DNA from: Myxococcales bacterium
GTDB taxonomy: Bacteria > Myxococcota_A > Polyangia > Palsa-1104
NCBI GenBank assembly: GCA_023248835.1
Contig: JAHFDU010000030.1
Location: forward strand, 1-8,827
Direction: 5' to 3'
Length of the DNA stretch: 8,827 nt
Both the position numbers and the translations under genes were made by a program. The notes below the pieces were generated by a model. It worked only from the letters and a program-made list of their open reading frames with translations. It searched no databases and had not been told where the DNA came from. This document shows, piece after piece, positions 1-6,905 of this stretch; the first letter of the stretch is position 1; each line of letters opens with the position of its first letter.

Positions 1-312
1 GCAGTCGTGTCCGCAGCTGCCGCAGTTGAGCAAATCGGTGTCGACGTTGGTCTTGCCACCATCACAAACGCGAACCGGACTGAGGGGCGCAGCTTGCGTC
101 GCCAGCGAACTCGAACTTGGCACGCAGCAACCGGTCGCCTCGATGTCCGGACTGTGACCACCCTCGGGACAGGCGGCACAAACATAGCCGTCGGGACAGC
201 CGAGCGGATCTTCGGTCTTACAGGCGTAGCCGCCTTCGACGATGGCAGGTTTGTAGCAGCCAGCGACACCGGCGACGAGGGAACAAAACAGGGCTTGGTA
301 AACAGAACGCAT
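1..312 (-). CDS. cysteine-rich lipoprotein, partial (C-terminus off the left edge)
   Basis: The open frame runs from ATG at 312 to the window edge without a stop, giving 104 residues. The N-terminus is a short lipoprotein signal peptide (MRSVYQALFCSLVAGVAGC) with a VAGC lipobox, so Cys19 should be lipidated. The mature part is rich in cysteine, with several spaced Cys pairs and, at the visible end, the motif NCGSCGHDC. NCGxCGxxC motifs are common in secreted and lipid-anchored proteins of Myxococcota; this is family knowledge, not a search result. The Shine-Dalgarno sequence AGAGG lies 5 bases before the ATG and overlaps the stop codon of the upstream TPR gene, which ends 8 bases away, so the two are probably one operon and translationally coupled. 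Function is unknown. It is most likely an outer-membrane or periplasm-facing lipoprotein stabilised by disulfides. The start and lipobox are well supported; the total length is unknown. Confidence 0.8.
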   Translation of the reverse strand, partial: MRSVYQALFCSLVAGVAGCYKPAIVEGGYACKTEDPLGCPDGYVCAACPEGGHSPDIEATGCCVPSSSSLATQAAPLSPVRVCDGGKTNVDTDLLNCGSCGHDC

Positions 313-320
313 GGAATCCT

Positions 321-1556
321 CTAAAAGCTGGTGCCGGCAGAAACCGCCAAAGTCTGCGGCGCCACCATCGGCAGTAGGTACCAGTTGTGGGCGGTCGCCC
401 GAGTCTCGCGCGGTTTGCGTATCGCATCGACAATCATCAGTGTGGCGCCGGTAGCCGCCAAAGCACCACCCGCAACGGTGAGCCCAATGCCGACACCATT
501 CCAGGTCTTGCCACGCGCCGCTGTGTCGCGATCGCTCGCCACCGGATCGTTAAACAGAGTGCGCGTGCCATCGTCGGCGGGCTGGCTGTCGCGAGCCACG
601 ATGTCAGCGTTTTTTTTCGCCAGAACATCGCCGGTCATCCCAACCGCCAACGCCACGGTACCGGTTGCGAGCAGCGCGACCCCGGTCCATGTCAACGCCC
701 GAGAGTCGCCGACCTTTTTCCTGCTCAGGCGCCCAGGTTCGACGAACACCGATTCCTCGTCGAGGCGGCGCACACACGGAGGGAGCGATCCGTCGGCGCA
801 CGATTCAGCGAACATCGACGTCAAGCCAGTATCGAAATGCGCAGCCGCTTCGCTCGAGATCACCACCACGTTGGGGGTTTCCCTCGAACCAATGCTACGA
901 ACCAGGTTTTTCCGCTTGCGGGCTTCGATGTAGTACTGCAGCGACGTGCTCGTCACCGCTTTTTCGGGAATCCGCGCCACCAGGTCGCCTTCACGAAGCC
1001 GCATCGGCAACCCGGAAAATTCTCGCGCGCCAGCGCCGCGATAAAAAACCACGGCGCTCACGCTCAGATCCGCTGGCGCGACCATCTTGACGTCGATCGC
1101 CACTCCGGGAGGCGCCGAATCGATCGCGGTGTGCTCAAAAGCAACGCGCTGTTTGGCTTCAAACGCCTCGTCGACGGCGCTCGGATCAAGTTCCGCCATC
1201 GCAGTCCGACCTTTTTTCAGTTCCGCCAGCGCCTCTTCAACCTGGCCGCGATTAGACGCTTGCGGCGCCTCGCGCAAGTACTGCTCGTAGTAGGAGACCG
1301 CTTCAGTATTGTTATTTAATTTTCGGTAGGTAGCTGCAATGTCAATCAGCAGCGGTGGTATTTTTTTCAAATCATAAGCAGCTTTAAGCTCCAAAACAGC
1401 GGTTTCGTAGTCCTGCGCATTGTAAGCCGCCAATCCAGCGCGATAATGCAATTTCGCGGTCTTGGTTGCGATGTCGCCATCGGCCCGCGCATCACCGACG
1501 AAACCTCCACCAACAAGAACACAAACACAGAAGATGATCCATTTCAGTGCGCGCAA
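321..1556 (-). CDS. periplasmic TPR protein with C-terminal two-helix membrane anchor
   Basis: A 411-residue protein of unknown specific function. I chose the TTG at 1556 because it has GGAG 6 bases upstream and begins directly at a signal peptide (MRALKWIIFCVCVLVGGGFV, then a GDARA-D cleavage site). The open frame continues upstream to 1994 but there would run into the divergent gene, and no ATG lies nearer. Residues about 34-100 form two TPR-like helical pairs (AGLAAYNAQDYETAVLELK and a second ending in EQYLREAP), usually a protein-interaction surface. Residues about 145-233 look like a beta-sandwich (Ig-like) domain. Hydrophobic segments at about 288-307 and 353-377 form a membrane hairpin, and the chain ends in a short tail of about 20 residues with a final Phe. 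It leads an operon with the downstream cysteine-rich lipoprotein. Similar TPR-plus-hairpin proteins are frequent in Myxococcota and mostly uncharacterised. An A8 run lies within the codons for Lys314-Lys315-Asn316. Confidence 0.8.
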   Translation of the reverse strand: MRALKWIIFCVCVLVGGGFVGDARADGDIATKTAKLHYRAGLAAYNAQDYETAVLELKAAYDLKKIPPLLIDIAATYRKLNNNTEAVSYYEQYLREAPQASNRGQVEEALAELKKGRTAMAELDPSAVDEAFEAKQRVAFEHTAIDSAPPGVAIDVKMVAPADLSVSAVVFYRGAGAREFSGLPMRLREGDLVARIPEKAVTSTSLQYYIEARKRKNLVRSIGSRETPNVVVISSEAAAHFDTGLTSMFAESCADGSLPPCVRRLDEESVFVEPGRLSRKKVGDSRALTWTGVALLATGTVALAVGMTGDVLAKKNADIVARDSQPADDGTRTLFNDPVASDRDTAARGKTWNGVGIGLTVAGGALAATGATLMIVDAIRKPRETRATAHNWYLLPMVAPQTLAVSAGTSF

Positions 1557-1560
1557 TGTT

Positions 1561-1591
1561 CGCTCCGATGGTTTTTCCAAAAAGCCGAGCG
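1561..1591 (-). promoter_or_regulatory. 5' leader inverted repeat overlapping the TPR gene's Shine-Dalgarno
   Basis: On the minus strand CGCTC (1591-1587) is complementary to GAGCG (1565-1561). Between them lies a second inverted repeat, TTTTT-GG-AAAAA (1583-1572), flanked by GG and CC. The downstream arm GAGCG overlaps the GGAG taken as ribosome-binding site for the TTG start at 1556. If the leader folds this way in RNA, the site would be partly paired. The complementarity is read directly; the regulatory role is inference, and the stem is short and interrupted. Confidence 0.3.
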
Positions 1592-1593
1592 GA

Positions 1594-1622
1594 CCTAAAC
1601 ATACCCAACCGCCGCATGTCAA
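1594..1622 (-). promoter_or_regulatory. candidate sigma70-type promoter for the TPR/lipoprotein operon
   Basis: On the minus strand a perfect -35 hexamer TTGACA (1622-1617) is followed, after a 17-base spacer, by TTTAGG (1599-1594), a poor -10 match (3 of 6). The start of transcription would fall near 1587, giving a leader of about 30 bases before the TTG at 1556 that contains the inverted repeat described separately. The position suits the operon, but the weak -10 keeps this a candidate only. Confidence 0.3.
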
Positions 1623-1722
1623 TGAAAAGGTTATGTGTCTGATCAGCAACGATCCGAGCTGGACAAACGAACGGCCGTAGCAGAAGTTGCTGGCGGCACC
1701 GGTCCAGATTAGGCTGACATTG

Positions 1723-2589
1723 ATGGAAAAGTTGTCTGTTTTATTCGGATTGCTGTTATCCCACGCTTCATTTGCCGCGCCCGGAGATCGGGCCCTGGTA
1801 TTACCGACAGCAGTGAGCGGCAACATCCCTTCAATCGCCGACTGGAAAAAAGAGTACGTTCGGCGCGTCACTGTGGCGGTGCGCAAATGGCAACTGGTGA
1901 CCTTGCCGGCGACGCTGTCGAGTGAAGACGCGAATTGCAAGGAGCCCAGTTGTCTCGAGCGGCTCGCCAATCGTTTTGGCGTTGACGTGATCATTGGTTC
2001 TAAAGTGGAGCTCGATGCCGCGCACCCGCCGGCGTATCACATCAGCGTCTGGAACTACCCGCGCGATCGCGGCGTGATCGTGCGCCGAGTGGAGCGCGAC
2101 TGTTCCGGCTGCAGTGACTTTCGCGCCGCCGAATTGCTCGAGGAATTGACGCTCGAAATGTGCGGTCCGGAAAAACCTCCTGCGCCACCGACGCTGACTC
2201 CCGTCTCGCCGTCGCCCTCGCCCACTTCGAACTCGGTGTTGCCGCCAGCGCCGACGCTACCAGAACCAATGCGTCTGCAAGTCACACGCAACCAGCGCAT
2301 TTTTCGCGGGCTGGCGATTTCGTCTGCGGTGCTCGGCGCCGCCGGTTTGATCCTCGGCTTTGTCGAGTGGTCGCGATACGGCGCCTACGCTTGCACGCCC
2401 GCAAAGGGCGGCAACTGCCCACAACGTCTCGACACCACTGCCGGACAGGCGCTCGGTTTCGTCGGCGGCGTCAGTTTCCTTGCCGGAGCGTCAGTGTTCA
2501 CCTACCTCGGTTGGCACTCGAAGATCATCGTCGCGCCGCAAAGCCACGGCGAATCACACGCGCTTTTCCAATTAAGTCGAGACTTTTAG
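1723..2589 (+). CDS. signal-peptide protein, TolB/FlgO-like N-domain and C-terminal membrane hairpin
   Basis: A 288-residue protein of unknown function. The ATG at 1723 is preferred because it begins directly at a signal peptide (MEKLSVLFGLLLSHASFA-AP); in-frame TTG codons at 1720 and 1687 are alternatives that would add 1 or 12 residues. Residues about 20-148 form a compact periplasmic domain with paired cysteines (Cys72/Cys77, Cys127/Cys130, Cys147) and the segment CLERLANRFGVDVIIGSKVE. This resembles the TolB-N/FlgO-like domains that open many myxobacterial envelope proteins; the assignment is by pattern and tentative. A proline-rich linker (149-182) leads to two hydrophobic helices (about 194-214 and 242-263), with a cysteine-containing loop between them. 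The C-terminal tail carries VAPQ and ends in Phe, much like the divergent TPR protein. The gene is divergent from that operon across 166 bases and convergent with the ABM gene, whose stop is only 10 bases away. Confidence 0.8.
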   Translation: MEKLSVLFGLLLSHASFAAPGDRALVLPTAVSGNIPSIADWKKEYVRRVTVAVRKWQLVTLPATLSSEDANCKEPSCLERLANRFGVDVIIGSKVELDAAHPPAYHISVWNYPRDRGVIVRRVERDCSGCSDFRAAELLEELTLEMCGPEKPPAPPTLTPVSPSPSPTSNSVLPPAPTLPEPMRLQVTRNQRIFRGLAISSAVLGAAGLILGFVEWSRYGAYACTPAKGGNCPQRLDTTAGQALGFVGGVSFLAGASVFTYLGWHSKIIVAPQSHGESHALFQLSRDF

Positions 2590-2622
2590 ATGTTCAAGTT
2601 CAGACGGTCAAGTCTTCGACTT
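2574..2622. repeat. inverted repeat across convergent gene ends, possible bidirectional terminator
   Basis: AAGTCGAGACTT (2574-2585) and AAGTCTTCGACTT (2610-2622) are reverse complements apart from one extra base, giving a potential 12-bp bulged stem with a 24-base loop. Each arm is also an AAGTC/GACTT hairpin by itself. The element spans the stop codons of both convergent genes (2587-2589 and 2602-2600), where a shared terminator would be expected because only 10 bases separate them. It lacks a clear T-tract and the arms are not GC-rich, so intrinsic termination is only a suggestion. Confidence 0.35.
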
Positions 2623-3214
2623 CATCGAGCACTTCACTGCTGATTGCACCCACCCGAGACGCGCTCAGCAATTCCGACGCCTGCGAATCGAAACTGGCCG
2701 AGCGCTGCAGCCACTCCTCGCGCGAACGCCAGCGCGACACCGCAACAAATTCGTGCGGGTCTTGCAAACTTCGCAAGAGCAGCGCGCCAAACGAGCCTTC
2801 GACATTTTGCCGAACTTCGCGCACCAGCTGACTCCACGCCGGCTCGACCAATTTTTCGGTGCCGGGTTTGACTCGCCAGCGATAGAGCACGCGGGTCATG
2901 TGATCGGCGCCAGTGGTCAGATCGGCGCGCTCGTCGAAAGTTTCTTTCACTGTCAGGTTCGGGTGAATCTCGTGCAAGGCGGCCACCGCTTCTGGTTCGA
3001 CCGCCTGTTCGAGACGTTTGGTCCAGAGATCGAGCGAAGTCCAGCGCGCCAGCGCGACAAAACGCACCGGATCGGAGGTGGTTTTGAGAAGTAGCGAACC
3101 GAGCGCGCCGGGTGTTTGCGCGCGGATCGCCCGCGTGAGCTTCGACCATAACTCGACGAACGTTGTCTCACTGCCCGGCTGCACCGCGTCCCATCGATAG
3201 AGCACTCGTATCAC
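2600..3214 (-). CDS. tandem ABM-domain (antibiotic biosynthesis monooxygenase fold) protein
   Basis: A 204-residue protein made of two homologous halves, residues 1-105 and 106-204. Both open with M(I/T)RVLYRW and share PGxE, WSxL, the G-x2-G-x-LLL segment, DPxxFVAxxRW and W-x-x-R; I count about 31 identities in the first 67 aligned residues. The pattern (an N-terminal strand, an amphipathic helix, then FVAxxRWxS followed by a Trp-containing helix) fits the dimeric alpha-beta barrel (ABM) superfamily. That superfamily includes small monooxygenases, heme-degrading enzymes and non-catalytic members. Such proteins normally pair as dimers, so the duplication probably builds a pseudo-dimer in one chain. 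No signal peptide is seen, so it should be cytoplasmic. The GTG start at 3214 has GAGG 6 bases upstream, lying inside the last two leuS codons. The leuS stop is 3 bases away, implying co-transcription and translational coupling. Substrate and catalysis are unknown; the superfamily call is moderately sure. Confidence 0.75.
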   Translation of the reverse strand: MIRVLYRWDAVQPGSETTFVELWSKLTRAIRAQTPGALGSLLLKTTSDPVRFVALARWTSLDLWTKRLEQAVEPEAVAALHEIHPNLTVKETFDERADLTTGADHMTRVLYRWRVKPGTEKLVEPAWSQLVREVRQNVEGSFGALLLRSLQDPHEFVAVSRWRSREEWLQRSASFDSQASELLSASRVGAISSEVLDEVEDLTV

Positions 3215-3217
3215 GTC

Positions 3218-5803
3218 TCACCTCACCACAAAGTTAATCAGTCGACCCGCTACGAATACTACCTTGACCAGCTGTTTTCCGTCGAGAAATTGCTGCACCG
3301 TGGCAAGCTCGCGCGCCGCCGCTTCGATCTGCGCTTGCGCCGCTTCTGGTTCGGCTTCGACCTGCCCGCGCAATTTGCCGTTGACCTGGACGGGAAAGGG
3401 AACCCGCTTTTTCTGCGCCACCTGCGCGTCATACTGTGGCCACGACTGTGTCGCGAGCAGATCTTGATGACCGAGCATGCGCCACATCTCTTCTGACAGA
3501 TGCGGCGCCATCGGTGCGAGTAGCCGCACCACCGCTTCGATGGCCTCGCGCTGTGCGGTCGTCGGCTTCAGTTCTGCCTGTGCGTAAATGGCATTGGTCA
3601 ATTCCATGATGGCTGCAATCGCAGTGTTAAAATGAAAGCGTTCGCCGCCGAGGTCGTCGGTCACCTTTTTGATCGTCTGATGCGTGCGCTGCCCCAACTC
3701 ACCATCGTCGTTCACTTGGACGATCGATTTCCCAGCGACTTGTGAGACCAAGCGATAGACGCGATTCAAAAAGCGCCAGGCCCCGTCGACGCCCGCCTCC
3801 GACCACTCAAGCATCGAATCCGGCGGCGCAGCAAACAACGAAAATAGTCGCACCGTGTCGGCGCCATATTTTTCGATCAGCGGCAACGGCTCGACGACGT
3901 TTTTCATCGACTTGGACATTTTCTCTATGCGCCCAACCGCGACCGGGCGACCACACTGACGGCAAGTTTTCTCCGCCGTCACCTCTTCCGGATACAGATA
4001 GTCGTGTTCGGGACAGCGCATCGTCTCTTTGCACACCATCCCTTGGTTGAGCAGGCGCGCAAACGGCTCGTCGAGATCGGATTTCAGCCAACCCCAGTCG
4101 CGCAGCATCTTGGTAAAGAAGCGCGCGTAAATAAGATGCTTGGTGGCATGCTCCGCGCCGCCGATGTACTGGTCGACCGGCATGAAATAATCGACTTCTT
4201 CGCGATCGAGCCAGCTGGTGCTTCTTGGCGAGCAGTAGCGCAGCGGGTACCAGGAGGACTCAACAAAGCCATCCATGGTGTCGGTTTCGCGCTCTGCGGT
4301 ACCGCCACACAACGGGCACTTGGTCTGCTTCCAGGTCGGGTGGCTGGCAAGCGGTGACTTTCCGCCTTCGGACAAGGTGACATCACTCGGCAACTTTAGC
4401 GGCAGCTCGTTTTCGGGCACTGGTTGATAGCCGTGCGTCTCGCATTTCACCATCGGAATCGGACAGCCCCAAAAACGCTGACGCGACACCAGCCAGTCGC
4501 GAATCCGGAACGAGATCGTCGCACTTCCGGCCTGCTTGCCCTCGAGCAGCGCAATCACCTTCTGCTTGCCCGCTTCGTTCGGCGTGCCGTCGAGCGGGCC
4601 AGAATTGGTCATCGTGCCGGCTTCGCTGTACGCAGCGGTGAGGGTTTTCTCGTCGAGCTTTTCGCCCGGCGGCTCGATCACTACCTTGATTGGCAGCGAG
4701 TATTTCTTGGCAAATTCAAAGTCGCGCTGATCATGCGCCGGCACCGCCATTACCGCGCCGGTGCCGTACTCCATCAAGACAAAATTGGCGACGAAGATCG
4801 GCACCCGCTCCTGCGTCAGCGGATGAATACAAAAACTGCCGGTCGGAACACCCGCCTTTTCATAGTCAGCGGCGCCGCGTTTGATCTTGTCCTCGCTGCG
4901 CACGCTTTCGACAAACTTTTTTACCTCTGCCAGACGATCGGGCGTCGTCAATTTGAGCGCCAGCGGATGCTCTGGCGCGATCGACAAGAACGTCACCCCG
5001 AAAAGGGTGTCAGGTCGGGTGGTAAAAACCTCGATCGCATCCACTTTGTCAGCGGACTGCTCGAGGGCGAAGCGCACGCGCGCGCCTTCTGAGCGGCCGA
5101 TCCAATTTTCCTGCATGCGCAAGACTTTGTCAGGCCACTTGCCCTCGAGTTTTTTTGCATCGCGCAAGAGCTCGTCAGCGTACTGCGTGACCTTGAAAAA
5201 CCACTGCTCGAGCTCGCGCTCGACCACCACCGATCGACAGCGCCAACACAGGCCGTCCTCCACCTGCTCATTGGCCAGCACGGTGGCGCAGCTCGGACAC
5301 CAATTGACCACTGCGCCTTTGCGATAGGCAAGCCCGCGTTTGAACATCTCGATAAAGATGCGCTGCTCGTGGACGAAGTAATCGGGCTCGCAAGTGGTCA
5401 GTTCACGTGACCAATCATAAGAGAGGCCGAGACGAACAAACTGCTCGCGCGTGTGTTTGATATTTTGTAGCGTCCAGTCGCGGGGATGAACCTTGGCTTT
5501 GATGGCGGCGTTTTCCGCCGGCAGACCAAACGCGTCCCATCCCATCGGGTAAAGCACCGAGTATCCCTGCATGCGACGGGTACGCGCGATGACATCGCCG
5601 ATGGTGTAGTTGCGCACATGCCCCATGTGCAGCCGGCCCGATGGATAGGGAAACATTTCCATCACAAAATATTTCGGCTTTTTCGGGTCGCGCCGAGCCA
5701 GAAACACGCCCGCCTCTTGCCACGCCTGCTGCCACTCGGGCTCAATCTTGCCCGGATCGTATTTCACTGGCTCGCTCTGCTGCACCGGCTCCATGCGGCG
5801 CAT
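3218..5803 (-). CDS. leuS: leucyl-tRNA synthetase (class I, LeuRS)
   Basis: Charges tRNA-Leu with leucine using ATP in the cytoplasm and hydrolyses mischarged products. The 861-residue length is usual for bacterial LeuRS. From the N-terminus: the HIGH signature as HMGH (59-62) after PYPSG; a zinc knuckle, Cys169/Cys172 and Cys186/Cys189; the editing domain CP1 with TTRPDTLFG (261-269) and GTGAVMAVPAHDQRD (347-361), including the conserved editing Asp358; RDWLVSRQRFWGCPIP (435-450), closing the catalytic core; a CPLC pair (496-499); a zinc-ribbon insertion (Cys597, His600, Cys614, Cys617); KMSKS (628-632); a helical anticodon-binding domain; and a C-terminal domain with PFPVQVNGKLRGQV. All catalytic and editing signatures are present, so it should be active. 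The ATG at 5803 is chosen on position and a weak GGA upstream; ATG at 5794 or TTG at 5830 are possible. It is followed 3 bases later by the ABM gene. No leader or T-box-like control is evident. Confidence 0.98.
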   Translation of the reverse strand: MRRMEPVQQSEPVKYDPGKIEPEWQQAWQEAGVFLARRDPKKPKYFVMEMFPYPSGRLHMGHVRNYTIGDVIARTRRMQGYSVLYPMGWDAFGLPAENAAIKAKVHPRDWTLQNIKHTREQFVRLGLSYDWSRELTTCEPDYFVHEQRIFIEMFKRGLAYRKGAVVNWCPSCATVLANEQVEDGLCWRCRSVVVERELEQWFFKVTQYADELLRDAKKLEGKWPDKVLRMQENWIGRSEGARVRFALEQSADKVDAIEVFTTRPDTLFGVTFLSIAPEHPLALKLTTPDRLAEVKKFVESVRSEDKIKRGAADYEKAGVPTGSFCIHPLTQERVPIFVANFVLMEYGTGAVMAVPAHDQRDFEFAKKYSLPIKVVIEPPGEKLDEKTLTAAYSEAGTMTNSGPLDGTPNEAGKQKVIALLEGKQAGSATISFRIRDWLVSRQRFWGCPIPMVKCETHGYQPVPENELPLKLPSDVTLSEGGKSPLASHPTWKQTKCPLCGGTAERETDTMDGFVESSWYPLRYCSPRSTSWLDREEVDYFMPVDQYIGGAEHATKHLIYARFFTKMLRDWGWLKSDLDEPFARLLNQGMVCKETMRCPEHDYLYPEEVTAEKTCRQCGRPVAVGRIEKMSKSMKNVVEPLPLIEKYGADTVRLFSLFAAPPDSMLEWSEAGVDGAWRFLNRVYRLVSQVAGKSIVQVNDDGELGQRTHQTIKKVTDDLGGERFHFNTAIAAIMELTNAIYAQAELKPTTAQREAIEAVVRLLAPMAPHLSEEMWRMLGHQDLLATQSWPQYDAQVAQKKRVPFPVQVNGKLRGQVEAEPEAAQAQIEAAARELATVQQFLDGKQLVKVVFVAGRLINFVVR

Positions 5804-5933
5804 CGTACATGTCCGGTCACTCGGTCGCAAACGTCAACTACGCACCCAGTTTTCGATCGTAAGTCCAGCGATCGAGGTAAAATGGCGAGTATTGTTCGTA
5901 AATATGTTAGCACCACCAGCAGCGATCTGATAC
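5804..5933. promoter_or_regulatory. divergent spacer between leuS and the pseudouridine synthase gene
   Basis: This 130-base region must hold the promoters for both leuS (leftward) and the pseudouridine synthase gene (rightward). Its right half is AT-richer than the flanking genes. For the rightward gene, TAAAAT (5878-5883, 5 of 6 to the -10 consensus) and TATGTT (5903-5908) are visible, but neither has a good -35 at 16-18 bases. For leuS, TTGACG on the minus strand sits too close to the start to give a usable -10. Two CGATCG palindromes lie in the spacer. Exact promoters are unresolved. Confidence 0.35.
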
Positions 5934-6881
5934 ATGTGCGCGGTGACTGACCCCACAACCATTGAGCATTCGTTCATCGTCGAAAACGAGTGTCACGGTT
6001 GGCGCCTCGATCGATTTTTGAAAAAGCGCATTCCTCGTATGTCACGGGTACGGCTGCAGCGGGTGATTCGCGGCGACTGCGAAGTCGATGGCCGCGCCGG
6101 CAAACCGAGCCTGCTGGTGGCGCCGGGGCAGCGGGTTACTTTTCGGCGTCCGGCGCCGGTAGAGCCGGAATTTCCCCGCGCGCTGCCGCTGGTCTACGAA
6201 GACGCGGCCTTCTATGTGTTCGACAAGCCGGCAGGACTCACCATGCATCCGACGGCGAAGTACTACCACGGCACCGTCACCTCGGTGCTGCGCGAGCATT
6301 TTCCCTCCGAGGCGCTGCAGATCACGCACCGCCTCGATCGCGAGACCTCCGGCCTCATCTTGGTCGCGCGCAACTATGACGCCGCGGTAAACCTCAAGCG
6401 TGCGTTTGCTCGTCGCCTGGTGAAAAAGCGATATCTCGCCATCGTGCACGGCAAACTCGAAGGCGAAGGTGTCATCGACGCTCCAATTGACCTTGAACCG
6501 GCGGGTCGGGTTCGCGTCCGCATGGCGGTGTCGCCCTCCGGCCAGCCGTCGCGTACTCGTTACCGTGCACTTGAATATTCAGATGAGCACAGTCTGGTCG
6601 AGTGCTTTCCCGAGACCGGTAGGCAGCACCAAATTCGCGTCCACCTCAGCCACATCGGCCATGCCATCGTCGGTGACAAGCTCTATCCCGACGAGAATAT
6701 TTTTGCCGACTATCAGGAGCAGGGCTGGAGTTCCGTCGCCGATCGAGTTCCGCTGCCCCGTCACGCGCTGCACGCCGCGCAGATTGAGTTTCCGCATCCG
6801 CTAAGCGGCGTGCCGGTGATGGTAAAAACCGACTTAGCGACCGACCTCGCGCGGTTTTTCTATCAATTAAATAATAAATAA
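5934..6881 (+). CDS. RluA-family RNA pseudouridine synthase with S4 domain
   Basis: Isomerises specific uridines to pseudouridine in structured RNA, in this family usually 23S rRNA and sometimes tRNA. The 315-residue protein starts with an S4-type RNA-binding domain (about 14-70, with WRLDRFLKKRIPRMSRVRLQRV cut short here as WRLDRFL...RVRLQRVI). The catalytic domain follows, with the strand FDKPAGLTMHPT (96-107), motif II HRLDRETSGLIL (132-143) containing catalytic Asp135, KKRYLAIVHG (164-173), and GRQHQIRVHL (229-238), a hallmark of the RluA/C/D branch. The ATG at 5934 lies just before the S4 domain and fits the family length, although no clear Shine-Dalgarno precedes it. The gene is divergent from leuS and followed 39 bases later by a DEAD-box helicase on the same strand, consistent with a shared role in large-subunit maturation. 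Family membership is secure; which uridine is modified (RluA-, RluC- or RluD-like) cannot be read from the sequence. Confidence 0.95.
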   Translation: MCAVTDPTTIEHSFIVENECHGWRLDRFLKKRIPRMSRVRLQRVIRGDCEVDGRAGKPSLLVAPGQRVTFRRPAPVEPEFPRALPLVYEDAAFYVFDKPAGLTMHPTAKYYHGTVTSVLREHFPSEALQITHRLDRETSGLILVARNYDAAVNLKRAFARRLVKKRYLAIVHGKLEGEGVIDAPIDLEPAGRVRVRMAVSPSGQPSRTRYRALEYSDEHSLVECFPETGRQHQIRVHLSHIGHAIVGDKLYPDENIFADYQEQGWSSVADRVPLPRHALHAAQIEFPHPLSGVPVMVKTDLATDLARFFYQLNNK

Positions 6882-6905
6882 AACTCTAGTGTTGGCACTC
6901 AATCG

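Noticed and set aside
387..1319. Plus-strand open frame of 310 codons (and others such as 331-933)
   Set aside because: It is antisense to the TPR gene, with Arg/His-rich, low-quality composition typical of shadow frames in GC-rich DNA and no recognisable domain.
1557..1994. N-terminal extension of the TPR protein up to 1994 (557 residues)
   Set aside because: The extra residues are not signal-like, overlap the divergent gene, and would place a signal peptide in mid-protein; the TTG at 1556 has a good ribosome-binding site and starts at the signal peptide.
4424..5092. Plus-strand open frame of 222 codons inside leuS
   Set aside because: It is antisense to a clearly conserved part of LeuRS and has no recognisable domain or ribosome-binding site.
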